Positions 45,481 to 56,458 of a stretch of 64,000 nucleotides of DNA are shown piece after piece. The notes under the pieces were generated by a model that did not search any database, was not told the DNA's origin, and worked only from the letters and a program-made list of their open reading frames with translations. Origin of the DNA: Sesamum alatum (Eukaryota > Streptophyta > Magnoliopsida > Lamiales > Pedaliaceae); contig JACGWO010000005.1 of the NCBI GenBank assembly GCA_034509735.1, positions 29,604,479 through 29,668,478 on the forward strand. The letters are read 5' to 3'. How positions within the stretch are numbered: the first letter of the stretch is position 1; each line of letters opens with the position of its first letter. Made by a program: the position numbers and the translations under genes.

Positions 45481-48123
45481 ACCTCGAGAGGTCACTTGTG
45501 AAATTAAGCGACCGACGCCCCGCCTTGAGATAAGAGATAAGGAGGAGGTAGACCGTGAGAGAAAACATAACCTTTCGACAACTGGTGTCATTGGGGTCAT
45601 TTCGGGAGGCCCGGTTGGAGGGGACTCAGGGCGAGCTAGGAAGGCGGCCGCTAGAGCAGCAGGAAATGTTCCTAACCAGGTCGCTTGTAGCGAGCTCAAG
45701 AGAGTACCTCGAGCACATCTCACGGGGGAGATAACATTTAATGATCAGGACTTGGAGGGGAATCTTCCTTCCTGCAACGAGGCAATTGTTGTGGCAGCCT
45801 TAGTATCAAACTTTTGGGTGAGGAAAATTTTGATTGACAGCGGGAGTTCAGCGGACATTCTGTTTTACAAGGCTTTTTCTCAAATGAGGATCGACAACAT
45901 ACAGCTTACGCCCGTCAATACCCCCTTAACCAGCTTTAGCGGAGATGTGGTTGTGCCATTGGGGGAAGCCACGTTGCCAATATCGATTGGGACGTATCCC
46001 AGGCGTGTGACCAAGTTCGTAAAATTTTTGGTGGTGGATGCACCTTCGGCTTACAATGCTATCTTGGGGAGACCAAGCTTGAACCTCTTCCAAGCTGTGA
46101 TATCCACTTACCACATGAAAGTGAAGGACCCCACACCTGAAGGAGTAGGAGAGATGGTGGGAGACAGGAAGCAAGCCAGGGAATGTTATGCCAGCACACT
46201 GAAGACGTCAGTAGAGGACCGTGAGAGGAAAGGCGAAGGCAACGATAGTTTAATGCCTGAGAAGGAAACTCTTGGAAGAGAGCTAGGTAAAAAGAGCTCC
46301 ACGGAGGAGCAAAGGGAAGAAACCAGGAAAGAAGCCAAAAAGAAGAAGGTGGAAGAGGAAAGAATAGAGGCTTTTGAAGAGATCAAAATGGTCGAGCTCC
46401 TAGGTGATCCTAAGAAGGTGTTGAAAGTCGGGTCGCTGCTAAGTGAGCAGATGGAGCATGTCATTATTGATTTCTTGCAAAGATCAGTGGACGCTTTTGC
46501 ATGGGAGCTGTCAGATATGAAAGGGATAGACCCCGAAGTTATGGTCCACAGACTCAACGTGGATCCAAAGGCAAAGCCTGTGAAGCAGAAAAGGAGGGCA
46601 TTTGGGGTAGAGAGGAACAAGATCATAGGCGAGGAGGTTGAAAAACTGCTTCAAGTAGATTATATTCGACCGGTGTACTACCCAGAATGGTTAGCCAATG
46701 TGGTCCTTGTCCCAAAGAGCAATGGAAAGTGGAGGATATGCATAGACTTCATTGATTTGAATCGAGCTTGCCCCAAAGACTCATACCCCTTGCCCAGGAT
46801 TGACGCGCTTATTGATTCAACTTCAGGATGCGAGTTGATGAGTTTCCTGGATGCGTTTCAAGGTTACAATCAGATTCGACTAGCGCGAGAGGACCAAGAA
46901 AAGACAAGTTTTGTGACGGAGCAAGGCACGTACTGCTATAGAGTGATGCCCTTCGGGTTGAAAAATACGGGAGCCACATATCAAAGGTTAGTAAATGGCA
47001 TGTTCAGATAGCAAATAGGGCGGAACATGGAGATGTATATAGACGACATGCTGGTCAAAAGCCGTAGGAAGGAGGATCACGTGACGGATCTTGAGGAATG
47101 CTTCCGCACATTGGAGAGATATGGGATGAAGCTAAACCCAAGTGCACTTTCGGAGTTCAGGGAGGAAAGTTCATCGGATTCATAGTTTCTCAGAGGGGAT
47201 AGAGGCGAATCCAGAAAAAATTGAGGTCATTATGACGATGCAACCTCCCCGGACGATAAAAGAAGTTCAAAAACTGACGGGACGGATGGTGGCGCTTAAT
47301 CGTTTCATTTCGAAATCCTCGGAACGGGGACTCCCCTTCTTCAAGGTGTTAAGGAAGATGTATGGCTTCACTTGGACAGAGCAGTGTCAAGTTGCCTTCG
47401 AGGAGTTAAAGAAGTATCTTACTTCGCCGCCCTTGCTGACAAAGCCCGAGCCCGGGGAGACCTTGTTTGTATATTTGTCCGTCTCGAAAGGTGCGGTAAG
47501 TTCGGTCCTTGTAGGAGAGGAAGGGCGTGAACATCGACCCATATACTATGCCAGCAAGGCACTACAAGGGCCAGAACAGAGATACGCCCACATTGAGAAG
47601 GTGGCTTTGGCCCTGGTAACCGCGGCGAGGAAGCTACGTCCTTATTTTCAATCACACCCTGTAGTGGAACTGACAAATCAACCCTTGAAGAGGGTATTGG
47701 CAGATCCCAATACATCCGGGAGAATGGTGAAATGGTCGGTGGAGTTGAGTGAGCATGGAATCGTATATCAGCCTAGACCTGCGATCAAGGCACAGGCATT
47801 GGCAGACTTCATCTCCGAATTAACAGAGGAAAAGGGCATGCAAGAGAAGAGGTGTTGGAAGATGTTTGTGGACGGCTCTTCCACATCCCAAGGAGGCGGA
47901 GCAAGAATATTACTCGAGAGCCCGTATCAGGACACGATGCGTTATGCCATCCGACTTGGTTTCGCCGCCTCGAATAATGAAGCAGAGTATGAAGCCCTCA
48001 TCGCAGGGGGAAAGTTGGCCTTTGCAGTCAGGGCGAAGCACGTGAAAGTATACAGTGATTCCCAACTGGTGGTCAAGCAGGTAAATGGAGAGTTTGAGGC
48101 CAAGGGAGAGCAGATGGCCAAAT
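45242..48123 (+). pseudogene. pol: protease, reverse transcriptase, RNase H, start of extra RNase H
   Basis: The first frame to 47011 holds an aspartic protease (ILIDSGSSADILF, about 45826) and the start of reverse transcriptase (WRICIDFIDLNRACPKDSYP, FLDAFQGYNQI, MPFGLKNTGATYQ). It breaks at TAG 47009. The sequence continues with the catalytic YIDDM (about 47036-47050). It changes frame near 47137 and again before 47200, then runs from EANPEKIEV through the RT-coupled RNase H. A second, archaeal-type RNase H follows (MFVDGSSTSQGGG, NNEAEYEAL, VYSDSQLVVKQV) and is cut by the hAT element. The tandem RNase H arrangement marks the Tat lineage. Confidence 0.88.
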
Positions 48124-50174
48124 TAGGGGTGCAAGTTGAGCCGAGCCGGCTCGAGTCCGAGCTCGACTCGAGCTCGAGTCAAGCCGGCTCGAGCTCGAGC
48201 TCCTAGCGACCTCGAGCTCGAGCTCAACCATTTATGTTCGTGAGCTCGCGAGCCGGCTCGCGAGCTCACACCTTTTTTTTAATTTTTTTTTAATTTTTTA
48301 TTTATACATATTTTTATATATTTAAGTACATTTCAATATTATATTAAGTTTATACTAAAAATTCACTATATATTAGAATTATTAGACAATATATCTTTTA
48401 TTTTAATTTTATATAATAAAAAAATATGGTATTTTTATTTATATTGTCTAAAAACAAGCTTAAGCAACATTTTAGTAAGTTTTGATATTTTTTTTGTAAA
48501 TGAATATTTAGTATAATGCATATGAATTTTATTGTTATAATTTAAAATCCACTCCATAAAATGTATTTATTTCAAAATTCATCATATATTAGAATTATTA
48601 GTCAATAACTCATATTTCAGTCTTAGATGATATTAAAATATGATATTTTAGTTTATATTATCTAAAACTAAGTTTAATCAACAATTTAGTATGATTTGGT
48701 AAATATTGTGTAAATAAATATTTAATATAATGCATATGAATTATATCGTTATAATTTCAATATCTACTACAATAAAATGCATTTATTTCAAGATTTATCA
48801 TATATTAGAATTATTAGTCAATATCTTATATTTTACTCTTAGATGATATTAAAATATGGTATTTTAGTTTATATTATCTAAAAATAAGATTAATCAAAAA
48901 CTTAATACGATTTGATATTTTTTCTAAATAAATATTGAATACATTCCGTACGAATTTTATTGTTGTATTTCAATATTCACTACAACAAAATGCATTTGTT
49001 CAAAATTCATCATATATTAGAATTATTAGTCCATATCTCATATTTTAGTTTTAAATGATATTAAAATATGGTATTTTAGTTTATATTATCTAAAAAACAG
49101 GCTTAATCAACAACTTAGTACGATTTGATATTTTCTTTAAATAAATATTTAATACAATTCATACGAATTTTATTGTTGTATTTCAATATTCACTACAACA
49201 AAATGCATTTGTTTCGAAATTCATCATATAGTAGAATTATTAGTCAATATCTCATATTTTAGTTTTACATGATATTAAAATATGGTATTTTGGTTGATAT
49301 TATCTAAAAACAAGCTTAATCAACAATTTAGTACATTTCGATAATTTTTTTATAAATACATATTTAGTACAATTCATATGAATTTTTTATCGTTATAATT
49401 TCAATATCTACTACAGCAAAATGCATTTATTTCAAAATTCACCATATATTAGAATTATTAGTCAATATTCATATTTTTGTTTTAGATGGTATTAAAATAT
49501 GGTATTTTGGTTTATATTATCTAAAAATAAGCTTAATCAACAATCTAGTACAATTCATATGAATTTTATTGTTATATTCTTTAATCAATATCCACCATAA
49601 CAAAATCCATTTATTATTAGTTATCCCTATATTTATTTAATATAATATATATGAATTTTACTGTTATATTTAATATGCACTACAAAATGTATTTGTTATT
49701 AGTTATCTTATCTCGATATATTTTAATATATATATATAACTAAATATATTAGTTATCTCTTTATTAGATAAATAAATAAATTAAATAATTCATTAATATA
49801 ATTTGTGGGTGTTAGTTCGAAAATTGAACTTAATTCTTTTCATCGTATTGCTTTGTTTTTTTTGCTTCATGTGAATGTTTTCTTCTTGATTCTTGTTTAA
49901 ATTTTTGAATAGCGTATTCCAGATTGTAGAATAGTCCGTATTTTTTTTATTTTTATGTTATTTTAGGAGAAAAAAATAACCAAACTCGAGCTCGGCTTGT
50001 TCGCGAGCTCGAGCTCGGCTCGTGAGCTTGTGAGCTCGGCTCGTGAGCTCGTGAGCTCGGCTCGTGAACTACGAGCTCGAGCTTGAGCTCGAGCCTGGAC
50101 GATGCAGGCTCGCCGAGCTCGAGCTCGAGCTCGAGTTCAGATTTTTGGCCGAGCTCGGCTCGTTTGCACCCCTA
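48124..50174. mobile_element. Non-autonomous hAT element with internal tandem array, 8-bp TSD
   Basis: A 2051-bp element with ends taggggtgcaagt and cgtttgcacccct a, flanked by an exact ggccaaat at 48116-48123 and 50175-50182. The 8-bp TSD and TAGGGGTGCAA ends fit hAT. Next to each end is a 130-180-bp arm of GAGCTCG/CGAGCTCGGCTCG words, highly self-complementary. The centre (48340-49700) is AT-rich and built of tandem copies of about 215 bp. No transposase is present. Insertion splits the extra RNase H reading frame, which resumes directly after the right TSD. Confidence 0.9.
48354..49560 (+). repeat. ~215-bp tandem array inside the hAT element
   Basis: The phrase catatattagaattattag recurs at about 48363, 48581, 48798, 49011, 49227 and 49441, so the period is 213-217 bp over six copies. 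Each unit also has gatattaaaatatggtat and aaaatgcatttattt. Copies differ by about 10 percent as judged by eye. Confidence 0.85.
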
Positions 50175-51624
50175 GGCCAAATACTTGGCAAAAATCCAGG
50201 AAATAAGGAAGAAGTTTGACACATTCACCTTGGAACAAATTCCGAGGACTGAGAATGAAGAATCGGACCACTTGGCTAAGCTGGCCAGTTCATTGGCTCC
50301 CCTGAAGAGCAGGAAGATAACGTTGTTGAACCAGGAGTACCCCGATATGAGCGAAGAGGAGAATGAAGTCCTGATGACAAAAGGAGCTCCATCGAGGTAG
50401 ATGGAGGAGATAGAGGCATATCTAAAATTTGGGGAACTGCCCCAGGATCCCAAGCAAGCCAGGACACTTCGCACGAGAGCAGCCAGATTTACCCTGATTG
50501 GCGGGGAGTTGTATAAAAGAGGATTCTCGCAGCCATACCTCAAGTGCATAAATGAGGACAAGGCAGAGTATGTTCTGAGGGAGATTCACGAAGGAAGTTG
50601 TGGCAACCACTCTGGTGGAAGAGCCCTGGCACAGAAGGCCCTGAGGCAAGGGTATTTTTGGCCAACCATGCAGACAGACGCCAGGGATTTAGTGAGGAAA
50701 TGCCGAAAGTGTCAAGAACATGCTAATGTCGCTCACGTGCCAGCAACGGATATGCAGCCCCTGCAGAGTCCTTGCCCTTTCGACCAGTGGGGGATGGACA
50801 TAGTAGGGAAATTCCCCCGAGCAACAGGCCAGCGGGAGTACTTGTTAGTGGCAGTAGATTATTTTTCGAAGTGGGTGGAAGCAGAGGCATTAAGCAGGAT
50901 AACGAAGAAGGAAGTTATCAAATTCGTCTGGAAAAATATCGTATGTCGCTTCGGCATCCCCAGAGCCTTCGTGATGGACAATGGCACGCAGTTCCAGGGA
51001 TCTAAATTTCGCCAATGGTGCTAGGAGCTGAAGATAAAGCAATATTACACGTCGGTAGCAACACCACAATCTAATGGCTAGGCAGAAGTGACCAACTGAA
51101 TAATCCTCCAGAATTTGAAGACAAAACTAAAAGATGCTAAAGGCAATTGGGTAGAGGAGCTTCCAGGAGTTCTATGGGCATACCGAACCACCCCACGCTG
51201 GAGCACAGGGGAAACTCCCTTCAGTCTAGTTTATGGGTCGGAAGCCGTTATCCCGGTGGAGATTAGAGAAGAGACACTCCGAGTGAAGTACTACGAGCCG
51301 ACAAGCAACGAAAGCGAAAGGAGAGTCGACCTGGATTTTCTGGAAGAGCTAAGGAGCAGCGCGAATGTCAGAACTGAAGCATACAAAACGTTGATGGCAA
51401 GAGCCTACAACGATAAAGTCAGACATCGAGACTTCCAAGTGGGCGACCTCATTTTGCGGAGGGCTGACGCCACAGGGAACATTGGAAAGCTGGATGCCAA
51501 ATGGATCGGGCCATATCAAGTGATTGAGATTCAGGGGAAAGGAACGTACCGCCTGCAAAAATTGGATGGAAAAGAAATACCACGTACTTGGAATGTGGTC
51601 AACCTGAAGAAGTATTTTGTATAA
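50175..51624 (+). pseudogene. pol: end of extra RNase H and integrase, with in-frame stops
   Basis: A single frame starts in the extra RNase H tail (FDTFTLEQIPRTENEESDHL). It continues into integrase with the HHCC zinc finger (HEGSCGNHSGGRAL, CRKCQEHA), the core Asp residues (WGMDIVGKF, MDNGTQF), the region of the core Glu (about 51079-51110) and a C-terminal chromatin-proximal part (GDLILRRA, WIGPYQV) to TAA 51622. In-frame stops lie at 50398 (TAG), 51022 (TAG), 51079 (TAG) and 51097 (TGA). The last three read as C-to-T changes of Gln and Arg codons, judged from family pattern. The integrase cannot be made from this copy. Confidence 0.88.
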
Positions 51625-51756
51625 ATTTTTTTTCCGCATTTTAAGTTATATGATGTCTTATAATTTGTGACTTTCTTATACCTCCGATAGTGGTAATAAA
51701 ATATTCTTTTGATGAGTTCTTGTCGCCTATATGTTTTATTTTTTTAAAAAAAAAAT

Positions 51757-52058
51757 AAAGAGAGGGACTGCCTCTCACAGGGGATTGCCCCGAGTTTATA
51801 AAGAGAGGGACTGTCTCTCACAGGGGGATTGCCCCGAGATAATAAAGAGAGGGACTGCCTCTCACAGGGGGATTGCCCCGAAATAATAAAGAGAGGGACT
51901 GCCTCTCACAGGGGGACTGCCCCGAGATAATAAAGAGAGGGACTGCCTCTCATAGGGGGACTGCCCCTAAGCATAATTCAAAGAGAGGGACTACCTCTCA
52001 CAGGGGGTTTGCCCCTAACACCGAAAACATCGTCTAAAAGAGAGGGACTGTCTCTTAG
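51757..52058 (+). repeat. ~44-bp tandem repeat of paired hairpins in the 3' region
   Basis: Seven units start aaagagaggg at about 51757, 51800, 51844, 51888, 51932, 51980 and 52037. Each holds gagagggactgcctctc (a hairpin) followed by aggggg...gcccc (a second hairpin). The last units are degenerate. Tat-lineage elements often carry tandem repeats between integrase and the 3' LTR. Confidence 0.88.
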
Positions 52059-52244
52059 AGACACTAAAGTACGATATAATATAAAGCATAAATTTTTTAT
52101 TGAAGGTCCAATGTTGGGAAGAAAACAATAAACTAAGATTTATAAAAAATAAGTACTAATAACGTTGAATAATCTTTAAACATATCCTAAAACTACGAAA
52201 AAGAAATTCAAATAAACAAATCCTAAAGACTAACTAATTCTTCT

Positions 52245-54329
52245 CTATGACAGAGAGAAGGTTTCCACCAGCAGGAGTCTCATCGACCACATCGTCGGCA
52301 ATCTCGCCTTCTCCATCCTCATCCCCTTCCTCATCAAGAACCTTGGGATCGAGAAACATAAAAATCTTCATCACCAAACCGACCACTATTCCTCAACGTG
52401 GAGCGACACTGGCTGATTACTTGATAATACACCTCGCTAGCCTTGCTGAGAACAGCTTGGTGGAATTCCTCTGAGTCCATATACTTCTTCTTGTGTCATC
52501 TCGCACACACTCTAAGTATGCCTTGCCAGCATCAGATTTCAGGAAAGTCTTCCCCGAGGCAACCTCCCAGTTGAAGCTTTCCTTCCACTTGAGTTGTTCA
52601 GCAGAGGCAGTCTTGAGCTCCTCTTGACAGCGCTCCAAGTTTTTTTCGGGCGTCTTCAAAGGCATCCTTCAGGCGTTCGATCTCCTGCTCGTGGTTACTC
52701 AACTACAGCTCAGTAGCTTCTCTAAGTTGATAACCTGAAAAGATATACCTCAATTAGACACGTGAGGACAAAAAATGAAGCATCAACAAAGATTATAAAC
52801 AACATACCCTGGCAGCTTCGCCTTGCACAAGACGAGTAAGGGTGACTGTGGGGAGGGCGCCAAGTAGCGTCACATCATAAGGACTCACTAGATCCCTGGA
52901 TCTTTTATGGGCAAGGTCCACGTTAGCTGCATTCCAAAAAGAAGAGATATCCCCCTGTCTGTTCGTCCCATCGGTGAAGAGACCTTTTCCTGCCCCATGG
53001 CGAGGAGGACCTACTTCACCTTCCCGGGGGCGTTTGGAGGCACTGCCTTCAGGAGGGGGGGAGGAGCACCCCTCATGGCGAGTTGAGTGCCCCGGAGGAT
53101 CCCGGGCCCTGGCAGGAGGTGAGCGCCGGCGACTGCTTTCTCCCTTCCTGGGGGGGGCGGAGGAGGATGGTGGGACCTTGAGGCATTCTCTTTGTCACGG
53201 AAACGATGGACATCATGGAGGGAGATCTTCTTTCCTCCTACAAACAAATCAACAAAAAAGTGAGAAAGCGTCGAAATTTTTTTCCAAAGCAAGTAAAAGC
53301 AGAAAAGTTAGATACCAACAGGCCGTAAAGTTTTAACATCAAAGAGTTGGTCGAACAGCCCAACCCCAATGAAGGAGAGTCGAAGATTAGGAACGGAGTC
53401 GGGCACAAAGGATGATTCCCCCCAAGGGGCAGCTAATCCCCAGGACAAGTCCTTTACGAATAGGAACTTCTCTTTCCAAGGACCCTTAGAAGAGACACCA
53501 CCCTCAAGAATCTTGCAACTCCCCCGAGGATAGAAATAGAAGTAAGAGTCGTTGGGCACCTTCCTAACAGTGAATAAGGTATAGAAGGCTTCACAAGATG
53601 GGGACAAGCCGAGCTCCTCAAAACGTTGAAGGAACCCCCTAAAACTTACGAGGGAGTTAGGTGTAAATTGGCTGATGCTCAGGGTAGTGCAGGTGATAAT
53701 TTGGAGTAGCAGAGGATGAAGTGGAAGTGTGAAACTAGAGGAAAAGAACGATAAGTACACAGTAAAGAATCCAGGAGAGGGAAACTTGATCCTATCATCA
53801 ATACTAGGTAACAGGAGGGTGAATTCGGAAGAAGCGTTGACACTAGCTTCTAAAGAGCGGAACTCTTCAAAGCTCACACGACTATGGCAATTTTCGACGT
53901 CCATTATACGACAGCGAGATTTGAGTGGGGGGCTGAAGAGAACTCAGTTCCATCTAAACCAGAGTCGACAAGATCAATTGGCAGGGGAGATAAGAGTGGG
54001 GGAGTTTCTTGGGAACTTGACTCAAATGAGGGACTTGGAGAAAGTGACGGACAAGTAGGAAGGTTCCGAATCGCTTCAATCGCTTCGTGATCAAAGTCCA
54101 CGATATCCGGACCCATACGAGAAGCTGAAGGAGGAGAGGAATCTAAGCTTATAACCGGAGCGGAAGAAGGTGGAGGAGGCGCCCCTCGGCCGGGGACCGG
54201 CCGAGGACCGGCACCTCGGCCAGAATCTAGCCGAGGCGCTCCGCCTCGACCAGCGCCACGCCGAGGCATTCCCCGGCCCCCGCTCGGAATTGATATTCTC
54301 CCCCACGGGATCCCGGCATTGCTCGACAT
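52245..54329 (-). pseudogene. Antisense, intron-bearing frame of the Tat element
   Basis: On the strand opposite to gag-pol. Exon A (54329-53316) starts MSSNAGIPWGRISIPSGGRG, is Pro/Ser/Gly-rich, changes frame near 53904, then runs FLQRFEELGLSPSCEAFYTL and GPWKEKFLFV. That resembles the 'putative gypsy type transposon' (Transposase_28) family. An intron at 53315-53238 (GTATC...TTTGTAG) leads to exon B (GGKKISLHDVHRFRDKENA...), which has a stop at 53011 and continues LVSPYDVTLLGALPTVTLTR. A second intron at 52807-52735 (GTATG...TTTTCAG) leads to a charged, probably coiled-coil exon C (LERCQEELKTASAEQLKWKE). Its function in Tat elements is unknown. Confidence 0.65.
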
Positions 54330-54800
54330 GACGCGGAAGTTTTTTATTTGGAAGAAAAACGAGGTCTTGAGTTTTTTTTTTTAAATCTGGATTGAACGAA
54401 GGAGTGTTTTTCTTTGTTGGAGACACTAACACGAAGAACGGAAAATTAGATGGAGCAGTGGAAAAGATGGAAGGCTAAATACCCGAGCCAAAGTGCTTCG
54501 ACATTCTTTATTTTTTCTTTTTGGAGACGACGAAGGCAATAAGATAAATCGGAACACAATGAAAAATTGAGGATGGTTATTTCCAATTTATATAGAGAGG
54601 AAGGAGTCCAAGTTAGAGAAGGAGCAATAAAGGAAAAGAATCCCGGCAAGAATAAAGTTCGTTTAAAAAAGAGTTTGAAAAAAAGAAGACTCCCTGATTG
54701 AATAAGGAGAGTGAAAAGGAAGTCTATTCAAAGAAGAATTCGATTCAGAGTCAATTTGCTGATTGGAACTTTCAGGTTTCCAAGGAAATACCTGAAAGTC
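54330..54800. other. Non-coding stretch before the 3' LTR
   Basis: Purine-rich on the plus strand. It should include the promoter side of the antisense frame. No separate gene is supported. Confidence 0.45.
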
Positions 54801-54810
54801 GGGGGGCTAC
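54801..54810 (+). other. Polypurine tract candidate
   Basis: gggggg followed by ctac directly precedes the 3' LTR, with gaaagtc before it. A G-rich tract here is the usual plus-strand primer of Gypsy elements. Confidence 0.6.
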
Positions 54811-55188
54811 TGATGTGGAGAAAAACCATATTTGCAAAAAGACCCTCAAACTTATTACTAATTGCACCAAGGCCCTCATGGGAAGTTGGGGGAAGTTAAA
54901 AGAGAAGTTGTGGGGAGTTGAAGAAAAGGGGAGTTGAAAAGAAAGTGGGCTAGCGAAATGACGAAAATGCCCTCAGCAGATCAATTTTAGGCTGTAGGAT
55001 CGAAGGGCAACGTTGTAATTTCACCCCCTAAAATTTACTATAAATAGGGGGTGAATTCATTGTTAAACTTACCTTTTTAATAAATAAGAATAGCAACTTT
55101 TACATTTTTTATTACGTTTCTTTAGCTTCTTGAATTGATTTGGTGCACACGTGCGTAGGCTGCGCACTTTCCGAATTATACACCATCA
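54811..55188 (+). repeat. 3' LTR
   Basis: 378 bp, starting TGATGTGGAGAAAAACC and ending ATTATACACCATCA, followed by TSD gattg. About 97.9 percent identical to the 5' LTR by eye. Confidence 0.95.
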
Positions 55189-55217
55189 GATTGAAAGGGG
55201 GTAAATGGCAGAATAGA

Positions 55218-55839
55218 TTTTTTTTTTTTTCTTTTTTTTTTAAATTTGGCGGGGGGGGGGGGGGGGGGCAGGTAATTGCAAAATTAGCCCCACACTTTAG
55301 GCTAATTTGCAACTTTAGTCCCATACTTTTGAAAATAGTCAAATTTAGTCCCACACTTTTATATTGTTTTGGGAAAACTAGTCTCACCAATAAAAATGTG
55401 ATGGAACGTCGCCATGAGTGTTACTGTTTTAAGGGGGGGACTGGCAGTTTTAGGTTGAGGGAATTCAGCTAAAAAAGATTACCCACTTACCTAACTTAGT
55501 CAAAATCGAGGAGAGAGAAAATCACTTCATTTCTTTCTAAAATAAAACCTTAACCTTCTTTCTCGACTGAATTTAAATCCGAAGTAGATTAAAGAGAATG
55601 TTGATCAGAGCGACAACGTTAGTGAATGAGAGATTGTTTAGCGAGTGAAGGAATTTCTGTCACATTTTTAACGGCAGGATTAGTTTTGTCAAAAAATATC
55701 AAAGTGTGAAACTAAGTTTGGCTATTTTCAAAAGTATGGGACTAAAGTTGCAAAGAGGCCTATGGTGTGGGACTAATTTTACAATTAGCTTCCCCCCTCT
55801 CCCCCCCCCCCCCCCCCAAAAAAAAAAAAAAAAAAAAAA
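55218..55839. repeat. Inverted repeat bordered by mirrored homopolymers
   Basis: The left border is poly(T) (55218-55241, one C) then poly(G) (about 55251-55268). The right border is poly(C) (about 55792-55817) then poly(A) (55818-55839), which is the exact complement order. Inside, ggtaattgcaaaattagccc (left) is mirrored by gggactaattttacaattagc (right), with pairs such as ttagtcccatacttttgaaa/ttttcaaaagtatgggacta. This is a MITE of the same type as its host. Confidence 0.7.
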
Positions 55840-56458
55840 CCTTATCAACTAGTTTACTAATATTAGTCCCACACTTTGCAACGTTTTCTAAGGTATGAGA
55901 CTAATGTTGGCTATTTAAGAAAATATAAGACTAATATTAAAAATCACCCTACATTTAAGACCGAAATTGCAATTTTCTCCCTCTTCAACCGGTCATCCTA
56001 ACGTTTTTTTACTTTTATGTCATATTTTCAATGGCAGGACTAGTTTTGCCAAAAAATAAATATAAATAAAATGTGAGACTATATTTAGCTATTTTCTAAA
56101 ACATGAGATTAAAGTAGCAAAAGAACCTATAGTGTGAGACTAATTTTATAATTAACTTGGTGAATAAAAAGGTAATAAAATGCATTTGGTTAATGTATCA
56201 TAAATACCCTCCCATGCCCCCATGGTATTGATTCGGGTTGGATTTCCCATATACGCATGTTTTTTCCAATTTTTATTTCAGTATTTGGCGCTAGCGTTAG
56301 TTTTTAACGGATTGTTAACCCCATTGATCGAATTTTCAAATATGGGCACTAAATGTGCCGACTCTTAAATTTGATGGACTAAGTTCGAATAAGTGGCATA
56401 GTTGGAGGATCAAAAGTGATATTTACTTTATATTTTAGGGGTCAAAATGCTATTTGTC

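Larger units (their letters stand above)
43516..55188 (+). mobile_element. Tat-lineage Gypsy LTR retrotransposon
   Basis: An 11,673-bp element with 378-bp LTRs (TG...CA), flanked by an exact 5-bp TSD gattg (43511-43515, 55189-55193). Internal order is gag, protease, reverse transcriptase, RNase H, an extra archaeal-type RNase H, integrase, a tandem-repeat 3' region and an antisense frame. The second RNase H and the antisense gene point to the Tat lineage. The LTRs differ at 8 of 378 positions by eye, so the insertion is fairly recent. Stops, frameshifts and the hAT insertion at 48124-50174 make it non-functional. Confidence 0.93.
43351..56158. mobile_element. Mutator-type MITE split by the LTR retrotransposon, 9-bp TSD
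   Basis: The left part, 43351-43515, starts gagttaattgcaaaatttgc. The right part, 55194-56158, ends gactaattttataattaactt. The outer flanks ggtgaataa (43342-43350 and 56159-56167) match exactly, so the two pieces are one older element opened by the 11.67-kb insertion. The right part also contains a nested inverted repeat with homopolymer borders (55218-55839). Confidence 0.8.

Noticed and set aside
51757..52058. CRISPR-like array
   Set aside because: Direct tandem units without unique spacers, in a plant retrotransposon; not CRISPR.
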